Shown here: positions 44,354 to 53,065 of the stretch, one piece after another
Layout of the letters: each line of letters starts with the position of its first letter
Position numbering within the stretch: position 1 is the first letter of the stretch
Source of the DNA: Granulicella paludicola
Lineage (GTDB): Bacteria; Acidobacteriota; Terriglobia; Terriglobales; Acidobacteriaceae
DNA: 64,000 nucleotides
Reading direction: 5' to 3'
Assembly: GCF_025685545.1 (NCBI RefSeq)
Contig: NZ_JAGSYC010000025.1
Location: 806,001-870,000 of the forward strand
Made by a program: the position numbers and the translations under genes
The notes under the pieces: generated by a model
The model's input: only the letters and a program-made list of their open reading frames with translations
The model's database searches: none
What the model was told of the DNA's origin: nothing

Positions 44354-44372
44354 AATGGGTGCAGCCCATTTT
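44354..44372 (+). terminator. weak terminator downstream of the M20 peptidase
   Basis: AATGGG pairs with CCCATT across a 5-base loop and runs into TTTT. It is 32 bases after the stop codon. The rest of 44373-44516 has nothing recognisable beyond upstream sequence of the next gene. Confidence 0.4.
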
Positions 44373-44516
44373 GGTGGCTGGGTGATTTTGCTGGCGGCCA
44401 GACTCACAATCTGACTGCTACACTCTCACCAGCGTCGACCAACCAGCGATGCTACTGATCTCAGCGCAGAAATCCTTCCGCCCCAACCCCGCTCAATGCG
44501 ACCATGGAGCAAGACG

Positions 44517-45158
44517 ATGCCCCGCCTGTCTACTATCTTCCTTACTTTTTTCTTTATTCTTGCTTTCGGCAGCGCGCTGATTCTGCGCCCGCTTATGTAT
44601 TACTTCGAACTGCCTGCGTCGAACACGCAGTTGAAGCACTTCGACACGCTGCTGGTGCTCGGCTATCCATGCAATACCGATGGGAGCTCAAGCCCGGAGC
44701 AGCGCGAGCGCGTGCTCGAGTCGGTACGGGAGTTCAAGAACGGAGTGGCGTCGCACATCATCATGTCGGGTGGCGCGGCCCACAATGCTTGCATAGAAGC
44801 GCATGCGATGAAAACTCTGGCTGTGGCCGTCGGTGTGCCTGCTGACGATGTGATCGAAGAGGGTACAGCGAAGGATACGCTGCAAAACGTCTACGACAGC
44901 TACAAGATCATGCAGTCGCAAGGCTGGAACTCGGCAGAGGTCATCAGCTCGCCGTCGCATCTGCGGCGCGCCGCGTTGATCCTGCAGCACTATCCCATCC
45001 TGTGGCGCACGCATGCTTCGGAGTGGCCGGGTGAGTACAGCTTTGCGCGCATCCTCGCTATCTACATTAGCGAGATCAAGCAGACTCGCCGGATTCATAC
45101 GCATGGCTTCCCGCCGAACGCGCCATTTCCGCAAGCTGCTGCGACCGCTTCAAACTAG
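44517..45158 (+). CDS. YdcF/SanA-like DUF218 membrane-anchored protein
   Basis: ATG 44517 with GGAG 7 bases upstream gives 213 residues. One N-terminal membrane helix (LSTIFLTFFFILAFGSALIL), then a DUF218 domain: TLLVLGYPCNTDGS, HIIMSGGAAHN, EGTAKDTLQNVYDSYKIMQ, VISSPSHLRRAALIL. Family members SanA and YdcF act in envelope barrier function or bind SAM; the reaction is unknown. The domain should face the periplasm. Confidence 0.82.
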   Translation: MPRLSTIFLTFFFILAFGSALILRPLMYYFELPASNTQLKHFDTLLVLGYPCNTDGSSSPEQRERVLESVREFKNGVASHIIMSGGAAHNACIEAHAMKTLAVAVGVPADDVIEEGTAKDTLQNVYDSYKIMQSQGWNSAEVISSPSHLRRAALILQHYPILWRTHASEWPGEYSFARILAIYISEIKQTRRIHTHGFPPNAPFPQAAATASN

Positions 45159-45162
45159 GCAA

Positions 45163-45213
45163 GCGCAAGAATGTGGAGCAGAAGCGAAGAGCTTCTGTTC
45201 CACTTCCTTGCGC
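45163..45213. terminator. long imperfect hairpin between convergent genes
   Basis: GCGCAAG, GTGGA and CAGAAGC on the left pair with GCTTCTG, CCAC and CTTGCGC on the right around GAAGA, over 51 bases. There is no T tract. It fills the gap between the convergent YdcF-like and SDR genes and probably blocks read-through or protects both 3' ends. Confidence 0.5.
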
Positions 45214-45219
45214 GGCTCT

Positions 45220-45975
45220 CTAGTGCATCGTGGCGAGCATGCCGAAGACCTGCTCGAAGTTGCCGTTTTTCTCACTCCAGCGAAGCGGTTCCACTCGCTT
45301 GACCAGGATCTCTCCTGAAGCTGGCGGGGCTGCCAGCAGAGACATGGTTTCGCTGATGTATTCCGCCAGCGGCATAGCGCGCGGATCGGAGGCCTGGGAT
45401 GCACCACCGAGCTCGGTCTGCACATAGGGCGGAGCCAGCTCGAGGACCTGCACGCTGGTTTCACGCAGCTGGTAGCGAAGACTCTGGCTGAAGGAGTGCA
45501 TTGCTGCCTTGGTTGCGCAATACGTCGGTGCACCTGCCAGCGGAGTGAAGGCGAGGCCTGAGGTCACCATTAAGACTGCGGATTCTTTCTGTTTCTTCAA
45601 CAGGGGCAGCAGCGCTGCCGTGAGGCGAATAGGGCCAAGGATGTTGGTGGTGATCTCGGCTTCGGCGGTGCTGACGTCTACGATATCTGCAGCAAAGTCT
45701 TCTGGTCGCATGATGCCAGCGTTATTCAGCAGCACGTTCAAGGCAGGGAAGTCGGCTGCGATCTTTTCGGCGAAGACCTTCACCGCGTTTGGCGAATCGA
45801 CGTCGGCGACTACGAACTTCATGCCGGGGTTTGCGGTCGCAGTGAACTCCAGGACCTCTTTGCGGCGACCTGCGATGATTACCTCATTGCCCAAATTGTG
45901 AAACGCCTCAGCGAGACCGCGGCCTATGCCGGAGCCGCCGCCAGTAATGAGAATTGTGTTGCCTGTCATCTTCAT
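45220..45975 (-). CDS. short-chain dehydrogenase/reductase, DltE-like
   Basis: 251 residues. Cofactor motif TGGGSGIGRG, NNAGIM, catalytic Ser in MVTSGLAF and YxxxK in YCATKAAMHSF. AGRRKEVLE after beta-2 suggests NADP(H) preference. Close to the DltE/YusZ style oxidoreductases. It is divergent from the HxlR-type regulator (gap about 92 bases) and is probably its target. Confidence 0.9.
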   Translation of the reverse strand: MKMTGNTILITGGGSGIGRGLAEAFHNLGNEVIIAGRRKEVLEFTATANPGMKFVVADVDSPNAVKVFAEKIAADFPALNVLLNNAGIMRPEDFAADIVDVSTAEAEITTNILGPIRLTAALLPLLKKQKESAVLMVTSGLAFTPLAGAPTYCATKAAMHSFSQSLRYQLRETSVQVLELAPPYVQTELGGASQASDPRAMPLAEYISETMSLLAAPPASGEILVKRVEPLRWSEKNGNFEQVFGMLATMH

Positions 45976-46020
45976 GGTGAATCTCCTCTGAAAACGAACA
46001 TAAGCCTATCGCTCTCTTTT

Positions 46021-46058
46021 GGGAAGTAGGCACCTTTTCGTTCTATACTTACCCAAAG
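46021..46058 (+). promoter_or_regulatory. probable HxlR operator/promoter region
   Basis: Between the divergent SDR and HxlR genes there are two AAGTA half-sites in opposite orientation: AAGTAGGCACC at 46024 on the plus strand and GGTAAGTATAGAA on the minus strand at 46041-46053. HxlR regulators commonly bind such spaced inverted sites between themselves and their target. Confidence 0.4.
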
Positions 46059-46067
46059 GTGAGCGAT

Positions 46068-46499
46068 ATGGCTTCGAAAAAGGCTTCAGCCAAACAAACA
46101 GCGAGTACAAAGCCGTCAAAGCCTGTGCATGAGCCCTACCCTGCGTCCAGTCCTGAGGTGGAGGTGCTCGTGCAGGAAGTGATTAGCCGCGTGGCCGATA
46201 CGTGGACGATGCTGGTGCTCGAAGCGTTGGTAGAGCATGGCCGCCTACGGTTTACGGAGCTGGGCAGGCATATCCCGGGGATCAGCCAGAAGATGCTGAC
46301 GAAGACGGTGCGACAGATGGAGTCCGATGGTCTGGTGGAGCGCACGGTCTATCCGGTGATTCCGCCGCGTGTAGAGTACGAGATCACAAACCTCGGGTAC
46401 ACGCTCAGTGAAGCGTTCTGCGGGGTCTGGATCTGGGCGGAGAAGAACCATAAGAAGGTAGAGGCTGCCCGCGCGGCGTTCAAAAGCCGGGTTGTTTAG
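46068..46499 (+). CDS. HxlR family winged-helix transcriptional regulator
   Basis: 143 residues from ATG 46068, with AGGTGAG 4 bases upstream; GTG 46059 is the alternative. A basic tail precedes the winged helix: DTWTMLVLEALVEHGRLRFTEL, PGISQKMLTKTVRQMESDGLVERTVYPVIPPRVEYEIT. The conserved HxlR N-terminal Cys is absent before the helix, so redox sensing by a single Cys is unlikely. Likely autoregulates and controls the divergent SDR gene. Confidence 0.9.
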   Translation: MASKKASAKQTASTKPSKPVHEPYPASSPEVEVLVQEVISRVADTWTMLVLEALVEHGRLRFTELGRHIPGISQKMLTKTVRQMESDGLVERTVYPVIPPRVEYEITNLGYTLSEAFCGVWIWAEKNHKKVEAARAAFKSRVV

Positions 46500-46507
46500 C
46501 TTTCCTT

Positions 46508-46551
46508 CAACAACAAACAGGTGAGGCTGTTGCCTCACCTGTTTGTTGTTG
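46508..46551. terminator. perfect 19-base-pair hairpin, bidirectional terminator
   Basis: CAACAACAAACAGGTGAGG pairs perfectly with CCTCACCTGTTTGTTGTTG across a 6-base loop. The upper half is A/T-rich on both strands, giving a partly T-rich 3' arm. It lies between the convergent HxlR and M28 peptidase genes. Confidence 0.8.
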
Positions 46552-46562
46552 CCACTGCAGAC

Positions 46563-48194
46563 CTACTTCGTTGTTGGTTCTGGTGTCGGAATCTTCGGCA
46601 GCATCTGCTTGCGGGTCGCGGCGTTGTACGCGAACCACGCTTCGATCATGGAGCCCTGCATGACGTCGTCCTTCTGCACGCGGTCGTATAAGTCCATGTT
46701 GGAGTGATGGGTGCGTGAGCCGTATTCCAAACCGTCCTGCATGAAGCCGATACCGTCGAGACCGATCCAGGAGAAGCTGGTCGAGTCCGTTCCGCCAGGA
46801 GCAGTGGTAGGCCGGAAGGTCGTGCCTCCGGTGACGGCGATCAGACCGGAGTCCTTGATGGTCGCGGGCGCGATCCATGAACTGAAGATCGCGGCGAGCT
46901 TGGGATCTCCCAAAGCTGAGACGCCGCGGAACTTGCCGGAGCCGGAGTCGTCGTTGAAGTAGACATCGAGCTTGGGATACTCGGGTGTCTGCTTCATAGT
47001 GTCGCGCGGAGCAAAGTGCGATTGCACGTAGGCAAGCGAGCCGTAGAGACCTTCTTCTTCGCCGCCCCAGAGAGCGACGCGGACGGTGCGGGCCATCGGC
47101 TTGTGCAGAGTGGCGAGGATGCGCACAGCTTCCATGGCGACAGAGGAGCCAGTGCCATTGTCGGTGGCGCCGGTGCCACCTTGCCAGCTGTCGAAGTGAC
47201 CGCCGACCATAACGACCTCGTCCGGCTTGGTTGTGCCGGGGATTTCGCCGATGACGTTGAAGCCCATCAGGTCGTCCTTCTGGTATTCGACCTGGATATC
47301 GAAGGTGAGCTTTGGAGTGTTGCCGTGCTGAATGAGGCGAACGATGCGGTTGTACTGCTCCGGGGTGATGGCGGCCATCGGCGGGCCTACTGGATCCGTG
47401 GGTTTCTCGGAGCCGCCGTAGGAGGCGAAGATGGTGCCGCCGTCGCCGTTGTAGCCGGGGGTGATGGCGACGAGTGCGCCTTCTTCCTTGAGGAAGGTGT
47501 TGACCTCGTTGCGATTGACCATGCCGATGGGAGCGGCTGTCGAAAGGGTGGTCGGCGTGTACTCGCCGGGCTTGGGTGCTGCAGGTGCGCCGGGGCGTCC
47601 TCCGGGACCTCCGAAACCACCGCCGTTGGCGCGGGCCGCGACCTCTTCATCGGTCAGGCGCTTTGCTTCGACTTCGGTATGCATCTTGAGCTCGCGAGGA
47701 TCGAAGATCAGGACGATCTTGCCTTTCAGTTTGCCCTTGTACTTCGCGAAATCTTCCTTGGAATGTAGCGGAGCCCAAACAGCGTCAGCGGTGACGGGGC
47801 CGTTGGTGCCGGGCGTCCATGCGAGAGGGAAGCCGATGAGAGGAGCGTAGGCAGGCGACTCGAGCGCGCCGTAATACTTCTTGATCTGCCAGCCGTAGCC
47901 GAAAGGGCCCCACTTTTCGAGGTGGACGTTTTTCAGGCCCCAGTCTTTCATCTGCTTCATCGCCCACTCGGCGGCGGCGCGATGGTTCCGGCTGTTGTTG
48001 ACGCGCGGGCCGTAGACCTCGGAAAGGTTATAGAGGGTCTCCATCACTTGGGAGTGGTCGTAGGCTTCAGTTTTGATCTGCGTGAGGGTGGCAAGATCGA
48101 CCTTGTCACCTGCCTGTTCCTGGGCGCGTGCGATTGGAAGGAGGAACAGGGCGACGGCAGCCACGGCGGCGTGCTTCAAGCGGAGCAGAGTCAT
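46563..48194 (-). CDS. secreted M28 family aminopeptidase/carboxypeptidase
   Basis: 543 residues with signal peptide (LLRLKHAAVAAVALFLLPIA, cleavage near ARA/AQE). A PA domain sits in the middle (about 120-280, LKGKIVLIFDPRELK). The M28 catalytic part has the zinc ligands in GGHFDSWQGGTGATDNGTGS and GGEEEGLYGS, with further ligands later (Asp in YFNDDSGSG, His in SRTHHSNMD). Likely periplasmic or extracellular amino-acid release from peptides. A Gly/Pro loop (GGGFGGPGGRPGAPAAP) interrupts the PA domain. Confidence 0.9.
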   Translation of the reverse strand: MTLLRLKHAAVAAVALFLLPIARAQEQAGDKVDLATLTQIKTEAYDHSQVMETLYNLSEVYGPRVNNSRNHRAAAEWAMKQMKDWGLKNVHLEKWGPFGYGWQIKKYYGALESPAYAPLIGFPLAWTPGTNGPVTADAVWAPLHSKEDFAKYKGKLKGKIVLIFDPRELKMHTEVEAKRLTDEEVAARANGGGFGGPGGRPGAPAAPKPGEYTPTTLSTAAPIGMVNRNEVNTFLKEEGALVAITPGYNGDGGTIFASYGGSEKPTDPVGPPMAAITPEQYNRIVRLIQHGNTPKLTFDIQVEYQKDDLMGFNVIGEIPGTTKPDEVVMVGGHFDSWQGGTGATDNGTGSSVAMEAVRILATLHKPMARTVRVALWGGEEEGLYGSLAYVQSHFAPRDTMKQTPEYPKLDVYFNDDSGSGKFRGVSALGDPKLAAIFSSWIAPATIKDSGLIAVTGGTTFRPTTAPGGTDSTSFSWIGLDGIGFMQDGLEYGSRTHHSNMDLYDRVQKDDVMQGSMIEAWFAYNAATRKQMLPKIPTPEPTTK

Positions 48195-48495
48195 GAAGAG
48201 TTCTCGCTTTCGAAAGTCAGTGATGCGGTAGGTCGCAGACGCGAGGCCAGCTTAGCCCGCGCGATAGCTCTTAGGTTTCGATGGATGGTGCGATGGCTCA
48301 AAACTATCGAATTCGCGAAGTCATTGCAATTCGGCGTCGGACGCGGGATGTTGAGCGTTAGCGGATGCTGACCTGGCGCGTTTGAAGAAAGCTGCTTTGC
48401 AAGTGCGTTTCTAGTGGAGAATACTTTTTGTTGACAATCGTATGACTTCAAGGTTAACGTAATAACGGGTACTCTAACCCAATGAGGAATATTCC
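48195..48495. other. intergenic region upstream of the secreted TonB-C-like gene
   Basis: 301 bases between divergent genes, no credible frame. AT-rich toward the right end, where a promoter candidate is listed. Confidence 0.5.
48431..48460 (+). promoter_or_regulatory. candidate sigma-70 promoter with consensus -35
   Basis: A perfect TTGACA at 48431-48436 is followed 18 bases later by TAACGT (48455-48460), a poor -10. GAGGA precedes the ATG at 48496 by 7 bases. Confidence 0.4.
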
Positions 48496-48951
48496 ATGAA
48501 GCGTACTATGTTGGCCATCCTTGCGCTTTCGCCCGTGCTTGCTGTTGCACAGTCGAAGGTGCCTGCTCAGCCCCAATCTACGCCAGTTCTTCAGTCCGCA
48601 AATGTTCAGCCTGAGTTTTCTGAGGCTGGCAAGCGCGTGGCTGCAGCGACTGCCTCCACCCGCACCACCGCTCGCGTTTCGACCGGAGTTGTTCCACCGG
48701 TTCTCGTACACGCAGCGCAGCTCACGCAGAGCTCCGTTCTTCCTGCGGGTTATATGCACAACCGTACGGTAGGTCTGTCGCTAACCGTTGGCAAAGACGG
48801 CAAGCCCACCGCTGTGAAGGTGGTAAAGTCCGCCGGCGATCTGACCGACTACCAGGTACTCAGCTCGATCAACGAGTACGTGTACAAGCCGGCCACGCTG
48901 AACGGTGAAGCGATTCCCATGGATGTAAACCTGAGCGTCACGGTAGAGTAA
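48496..48951 (+). CDS. secreted protein with TonB C-terminal-like domain
   Basis: 151 residues. Signal peptide (KRTMLAILALSPVLAVAQ) followed by a Gln/Pro/Ala linker, then about 80 residues with the TonB-C pattern (GYMHNRTVGLSLTVGKDGKP, VVKSAGDLTDYQVLSSINEY, YKPATLNGEAIPMDVNLSVT). There is no membrane anchor, so it would be a free periplasmic TonB-C domain. It has its own strong ribosome site and a terminator directly downstream, so a monocistronic and probably well expressed gene. Confidence 0.8.
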   Translation: MKRTMLAILALSPVLAVAQSKVPAQPQSTPVLQSANVQPEFSEAGKRVAAATASTRTTARVSTGVVPPVLVHAAQLTQSSVLPAGYMHNRTVGLSLTVGKDGKPTAVKVVKSAGDLTDYQVLSSINEYVYKPATLNGEAIPMDVNLSVTVE

Positions 48952-48964
48952 CCCGACGTTTTAT

Positions 48965-48998
48965 GAGGCAGCCCCGGTTTCCGGGGCTGCCTCTTTCT
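48965..48998 (+). terminator. Rho-independent terminator
   Basis: GAGGCAGCCCCGG pairs perfectly (13 bp) with CCGGGGCTGCCTC around TTT, followed by TTTCT. It ends the secreted TonB-C-like gene and may serve the convergent gene as well. Confidence 0.9.
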
Positions 48999-49005
48999 AT
49001 TTGGG

Positions 49006-49395
49006 CTAGCCTTCCCAGACGCCGAAGCTGAGGCCGGTATTATCTCGGGCGAGGACGCAACCTTCGTCCGGATTCGACCGGTCATAGCGCACTGTTATGG
49101 GAGTGCCTTCGTCTACAACTTTCTGCAGCCGGCGGATCTCACCTTCAGAGCCGGGAGCGCTACGGAGGTAGCCGCTAAAGTAGCCAGTGGCGAAACCCTC
49201 GGTCAGCGCGAAGTAGTAGGGGAACTCCAGCTGGCGGTCCTGCGCGAGCGTGCCCTCGGCAAGTTCGTCTTTATCTACGAGTGCGCCCTTTAGCAGCTTG
49301 GCGGTCGTCGTCGGCCATTGTGCGGCGGCGGCGAGCTTCTGGTCTCGCCTTCGTCGCCGCATCATCTTCGAGATGCTACCCAGAAGAAGAGTCAT
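49006..49395 (-). CDS. DUF3592-like hypothetical protein
   Basis: About 129 residues from ATG 49395 (ATG 49422 also possible). A short hydrophobic start, an Arg cluster (MMRRRRRDQK) and then a beta domain with the DUF3592-like pattern (AAQWPTTTAKLLKG, ITVRYDRSNPDEGCVL). No catalytic motif. Convergent with the TonB-C-like gene and divergent from dnaE. Confidence 0.55.
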   Translation of the reverse strand: MTLLLGSISKMMRRRRRDQKLAAAAQWPTTTAKLLKGALVDKDELAEGTLAQDRQLEFPYYFALTEGFATGYFSGYLRSAPGSEGEIRRLQKVVDEGTPITVRYDRSNPDEGCVLARDNTGLSFGVWEG

Positions 49396-49512
49396 AGCGT
49401 GGATTTTAGCGAGGAACCACAACGGTTGTCAGTAGGACCGATGGGCTTGAATAGCCGCCGGGAGCATTCTCGAACTCGATTTCCTCCGTGGACTCAGCAG
49501 TAAACTCATTCC

Positions 49513-52500
49513 ATGGCTGCTGAGTTTACCCATCTTCACCTCCACACGGATTATTCGCTTCTCGATGGAGCCTGCGATGTCGATAAACTCGCCGCTCACC
49601 TGACCAAGATCGGGCAGAAGTCAGCCGCGATCACGGACCACGGGAACATCTTCGGCGCTGTCCACTTCTTCGACGCGATGAAGAAGAAGAATCTGAAGCC
49701 GATCCTTGGCTGCGAGTTATACGTCTGCAAGGAAGAAGACCATCGGCGCGAGTTCGCCGATCCGCAGTCGAAGTACAATCATCTGCTCATTCTGGCCGAG
49801 AACGAGGCAGGCTACAAAAACCTTGTCCGGCTTACCTCTGAGGCGGCGCTCCACGGCTTTTACAAAAAGCCGCGTGTCTCGAAGAACTTCCTCGCCAAGC
49901 ATACAGAAGGTTTGATCGCGTTCTCTGGCTGCCTCGCGGGCGAGTTGCAGCAACACCTGATGGAAGGGAACTACGAGGCCGCGAAGAAGACCGCGGGCGA
50001 GTACGAGACGATGTTCGGTCGCGGCAACTATTTTCTCGAGACGCAGGACCACAAGCTCGCTCCGGACGCCGAGGTCGTGAAGGCGATGTTTCGGCTGGAG
50101 AAAGAACTCGACATTCCGCTGATCGCGACGAACGATTCGCATTACATTGAGGATCAGGACTCCCGTGCCCACGAAATTCTGCTTTGTGTTCAAACGGCCG
50201 CGAGCATGAATGATCCGAAGCGCTTCCGCTTCGACACGCAGGAGTTCTATATCAAGACGGCGGACGAGATGCATCGTCTCTTCGCCGAACGCCCCGAGGT
50301 CTGCACACGCACCATGGAGTTCCCGGAGCGTTGCAACCTTGAGATGAAGGCCGTCAAGAATCCGTTTCCGAAGTTCGACTGCCCGGATGGGATGGATCTG
50401 GACGAATACTTTGAGAAGGTCTGCCGCGAGGGTTGGGCGATGCGCCGCGATACGGCAGTGAAGCATCTGCAGGACACCGGCAAGATTCGTCGCACGATTG
50501 CGGAATACGAAGAGCGGCTGACCCGCGAGATCGACTGCATCAAGTCGATGAAGTTCCCTGGCTACTTCATGATAGTCTGGGACTTCATCCGTTACGCGAA
50601 GTCGGTCAACATTCCTGTAGGCCCGGGCCGTGGGTCGGCAGCTGGCTCGCTGGTAGCGTACGTGATGGAGATCACGGACATCGATCCATTGCAGAACGGG
50701 TTGCTCTTCGAACGTTTTCTCAATCCTGAGCGCGTCTCGATGCCTGATATCGATATCGACTTCGAGATGAACCGTCGCGGCGAGGTCATCGAATACGTCA
50801 AGCGGAAGTATGGCGTCGATCAGGTCGCGCAGATCATCACGTTCAACACGATGGCTGCAAAGGCGGCTATCAAGGACGTCGGGCGAGCGCTCGACATGCC
50901 TTATGGCGAGGTCGACCGCATCGCGAAGCTCATCCCTCCGACGATCGGCATCACGATTGACCAGGCGCTCAAGGATTCACCTCAGCTTGCAGCAGCGTAT
51001 GAGTCTGATCCGAAGATCAAAGAGGTCATCGACGCCGCGCTACGCCTGGAAGGCCTTGTACGTGGTGCTGGAGTTCATGCTGCGGGCGTTGTCATCGCGC
51101 CCCAGCCGTTGACCGAGCTTGTGCCGGTCACGCGCACGAAGGACGATGCCATCGTCACCAGCTATGACATGAAGGCCGTCGAAAAGATGGGCCTGCTGAA
51201 GATGGACTTTTTGGGCCTGACAACGTTGACCGTCATCGACGACTGTCTGAAGCTCATCAAGTCCAATCGTGGGGACCACGTAGATCTTGCGACTATCGCG
51301 CTCGATGACGAGGCGACTTACGAGCGTGTATTTCATCGCGCACTGACCAGCGGTGTCTTTCAGTTTGAATCCGGAGGCATGCGTGACGTGCTGCGCCGCT
51401 ATAAGCCCACCACTGTTGAGGACCTCACGGCTCTTAACGCGCTCTATCGTCCGGGTCCTATCCAGGGCGGCATGATCGATGACTTCATCGAGCGCAAGTG
51501 GGGAAGGCGCGCGGTTGAGTACACCTTCCCGGAGATCGAAGACATTCTTCGCGAGACGCTGGGCGTCATCGTCTACCAGGAGCAGGTCATGCAGATCAGC
51601 TCCGCGGTGGGCGGCTACTCGCTAGGAGGCGCCGATCTGCTGCGCCGCGCGATGGGTAAAAAGAACCCGGAGGAGATGGCGAAGCAGCGCACGACCTTCA
51701 TGGCTGGCGCTGCGGAGTTGAAGTTCAACAAGGAGAAGGCCGGGGCGCTGTTCGACCTGATGGAGCAGTTTGCGGGGTATGGCTTCAACAAGTCGCACTC
51801 GGCTGCGTATGCGCTGCTGGCGTATCACACGGCGTGGCTCAAGACGCACTATCCGGTGGAGTTCATGGCCGCACTGCTGACTTCGGAAACCTCGAAGCCT
51901 GAGAACGTGGTGAAGTACATTGGCGAGTGCCGCGAGCTGGGTATCGCCGTGGTTCCGCCGGATGTACAGCTCTCCGCCGCCAGCTTTACGCCTGCGGGTG
52001 ACAGCATTGTCTTCGGCATGGCGGCAATCAAGAATGTCGGCCACAATGCTATTGATTCGATCATCAGCGCGCGTGAGGCGTTGATTGGAGAGGGCAAGAA
52101 GGGGTTTGCGAACCTCTGGGAGTTCTGCGAGAAGGTTGACCTCCGCCTGATGAACAAGCGGGTGCTTGAGTCGCTGTGCAAGGCTGGCGCGCTCGATGCG
52201 TTTGGACCGCGTGGCCGCGTCTTCGCCGCATTGGACAAGGCGATGGAGCGTGCGCAGAAGTCACAGAAGGATGCAGCGGCGGGACAGCATGGGCTATTTG
52301 GCATGTTCGACGATCCCGGCCCTGCGAATAACTCTGCGAGCGAAGACGCTCTGCCGGCAGCTCCAGAGTGGGATGAGCATACACGCCTGCAGAATGAGAA
52401 AGATGTGCTTGGCTTCTTCGTCTCCGGGCATCCGATGGACAGGTACCGCGAGAAGCTGCGCAATCTGAAGGTCCTCGACACCGTGACGGCGTGTGAGATG

Positions 52501-53049
52501 AAGCCAGAGCCTGTCGTCTTCAATCGTGGCAAGGCCGAGCAGCAAACCGAGATCCAGATTGCGGGCGTGATCACAGGACTTAAGGTGGCGAAGTCGAAGC
52601 GCTCAGGTGAGATGTACGCCTCGGCGTGCCTGGAAGATACGGTAGGCAAGATCGATCTGATTGCATTTCCGGCGAGCTATCTGAAGCTCGCGGAGAAACT
52701 CAAGATCGAGGTGCCGGTGATCGTGCGCGGTTCGCTGCGCGGCGAAGAAGATTCAGCACCGAAGCTTGCTATCAGCGGCATCCAGGCGCTTGAAGACGTG
52801 AAGATTAAGCTGCCGGAGGCTTTGCGCATCAAGGTGCCCCTACATAGCCCGGATGCGGAGTTGCTGAGCAAGCTGCGAGCGATCTTTCAGGCATGTCCGG
52901 GTACTGGCAAGCTTATGTTGAGGCTCGAAGAGCCGAATCAGTTCGCTGCGGACCTGGAGACGCATGGGATGAATGTCTCAGCCGATATCGCGTTTATCGA
53001 ACAGGTGGAAGCACTCGTCGGCCGCGGTGCCGTGCAGGTGATTCAGTAG
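49513..53049 (+). CDS. dnaE: DNA polymerase III alpha subunit
   Basis: 1178 residues, full-length DnaE1. PHP domain at the start (FTHLHLHTDYSLLDGACDVD), palm with PGRGSAAGSLVAYV and the catalytic PDIDIDFE near residue 413, fingers (GVIVYQEQVMQI), tandem HhH and an OB fold with QTEIQIAGVITGLKV near 1015. It is the replicative polymerase. The cupin-like gene follows 16 bases later on the same strand. No dnaQ nearby. Confidence 0.97.
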   Translation: MAAEFTHLHLHTDYSLLDGACDVDKLAAHLTKIGQKSAAITDHGNIFGAVHFFDAMKKKNLKPILGCELYVCKEEDHRREFADPQSKYNHLLILAENEAGYKNLVRLTSEAALHGFYKKPRVSKNFLAKHTEGLIAFSGCLAGELQQHLMEGNYEAAKKTAGEYETMFGRGNYFLETQDHKLAPDAEVVKAMFRLEKELDIPLIATNDSHYIEDQDSRAHEILLCVQTAASMNDPKRFRFDTQEFYIKTADEMHRLFAERPEVCTRTMEFPERCNLEMKAVKNPFPKFDCPDGMDLDEYFEKVCREGWAMRRDTAVKHLQDTGKIRRTIAEYEERLTREIDCIKSMKFPGYFMIVWDFIRYAKSVNIPVGPGRGSAAGSLVAYVMEITDIDPLQNGLLFERFLNPERVSMPDIDIDFEMNRRGEVIEYVKRKYGVDQVAQIITFNTMAAKAAIKDVGRALDMPYGEVDRIAKLIPPTIGITIDQALKDSPQLAAAYESDPKIKEVIDAALRLEGLVRGAGVHAAGVVIAPQPLTELVPVTRTKDDAIVTSYDMKAVEKMGLLKMDFLGLTTLTVIDDCLKLIKSNRGDHVDLATIALDDEATYERVFHRALTSGVFQFESGGMRDVLRRYKPTTVEDLTALNALYRPGPIQGGMIDDFIERKWGRRAVEYTFPEIEDILRETLGVIVYQEQVMQISSAVGGYSLGGADLLRRAMGKKNPEEMAKQRTTFMAGAAELKFNKEKAGALFDLMEQFAGYGFNKSHSAAYALLAYHTAWLKTHYPVEFMAALLTSETSKPENVVKYIGECRELGIAVVPPDVQLSAASFTPAGDSIVFGMAAIKNVGHNAIDSIISAREALIGEGKKGFANLWEFCEKVDLRLMNKRVLESLCKAGALDAFGPRGRVFAALDKAMERAQKSQKDAAAGQHGLFGMFDDPGPANNSASEDALPAAPEWDEHTRLQNEKDVLGFFVSGHPMDRYREKLRNLKVLDTVTACEMKPEPVVFNRGKAEQQTEIQIAGVITGLKVAKSKRSGEMYASACLEDTVGKIDLIAFPASYLKLAEKLKIEVPVIVRGSLRGEEDSAPKLAISGIQALEDVKIKLPEALRIKVPLHSPDAELLSKLRAIFQACPGTGKLMLRLEEPNQFAADLETHGMNVSADIAFIEQVEALVGRGAVQVIQ

Positions 53050-53065
53050 CGAAAGTGAGGAATCG

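Noticed and set aside
46508-46551. Possible attachment site or mobile element end
   Set aside because: The perfect 19-bp inverted repeat lies exactly between convergent stops, so a terminator is the simpler reading.
49717-50466. 249-residue minus-strand frame
   Set aside because: Antisense to dnaE, no domain.
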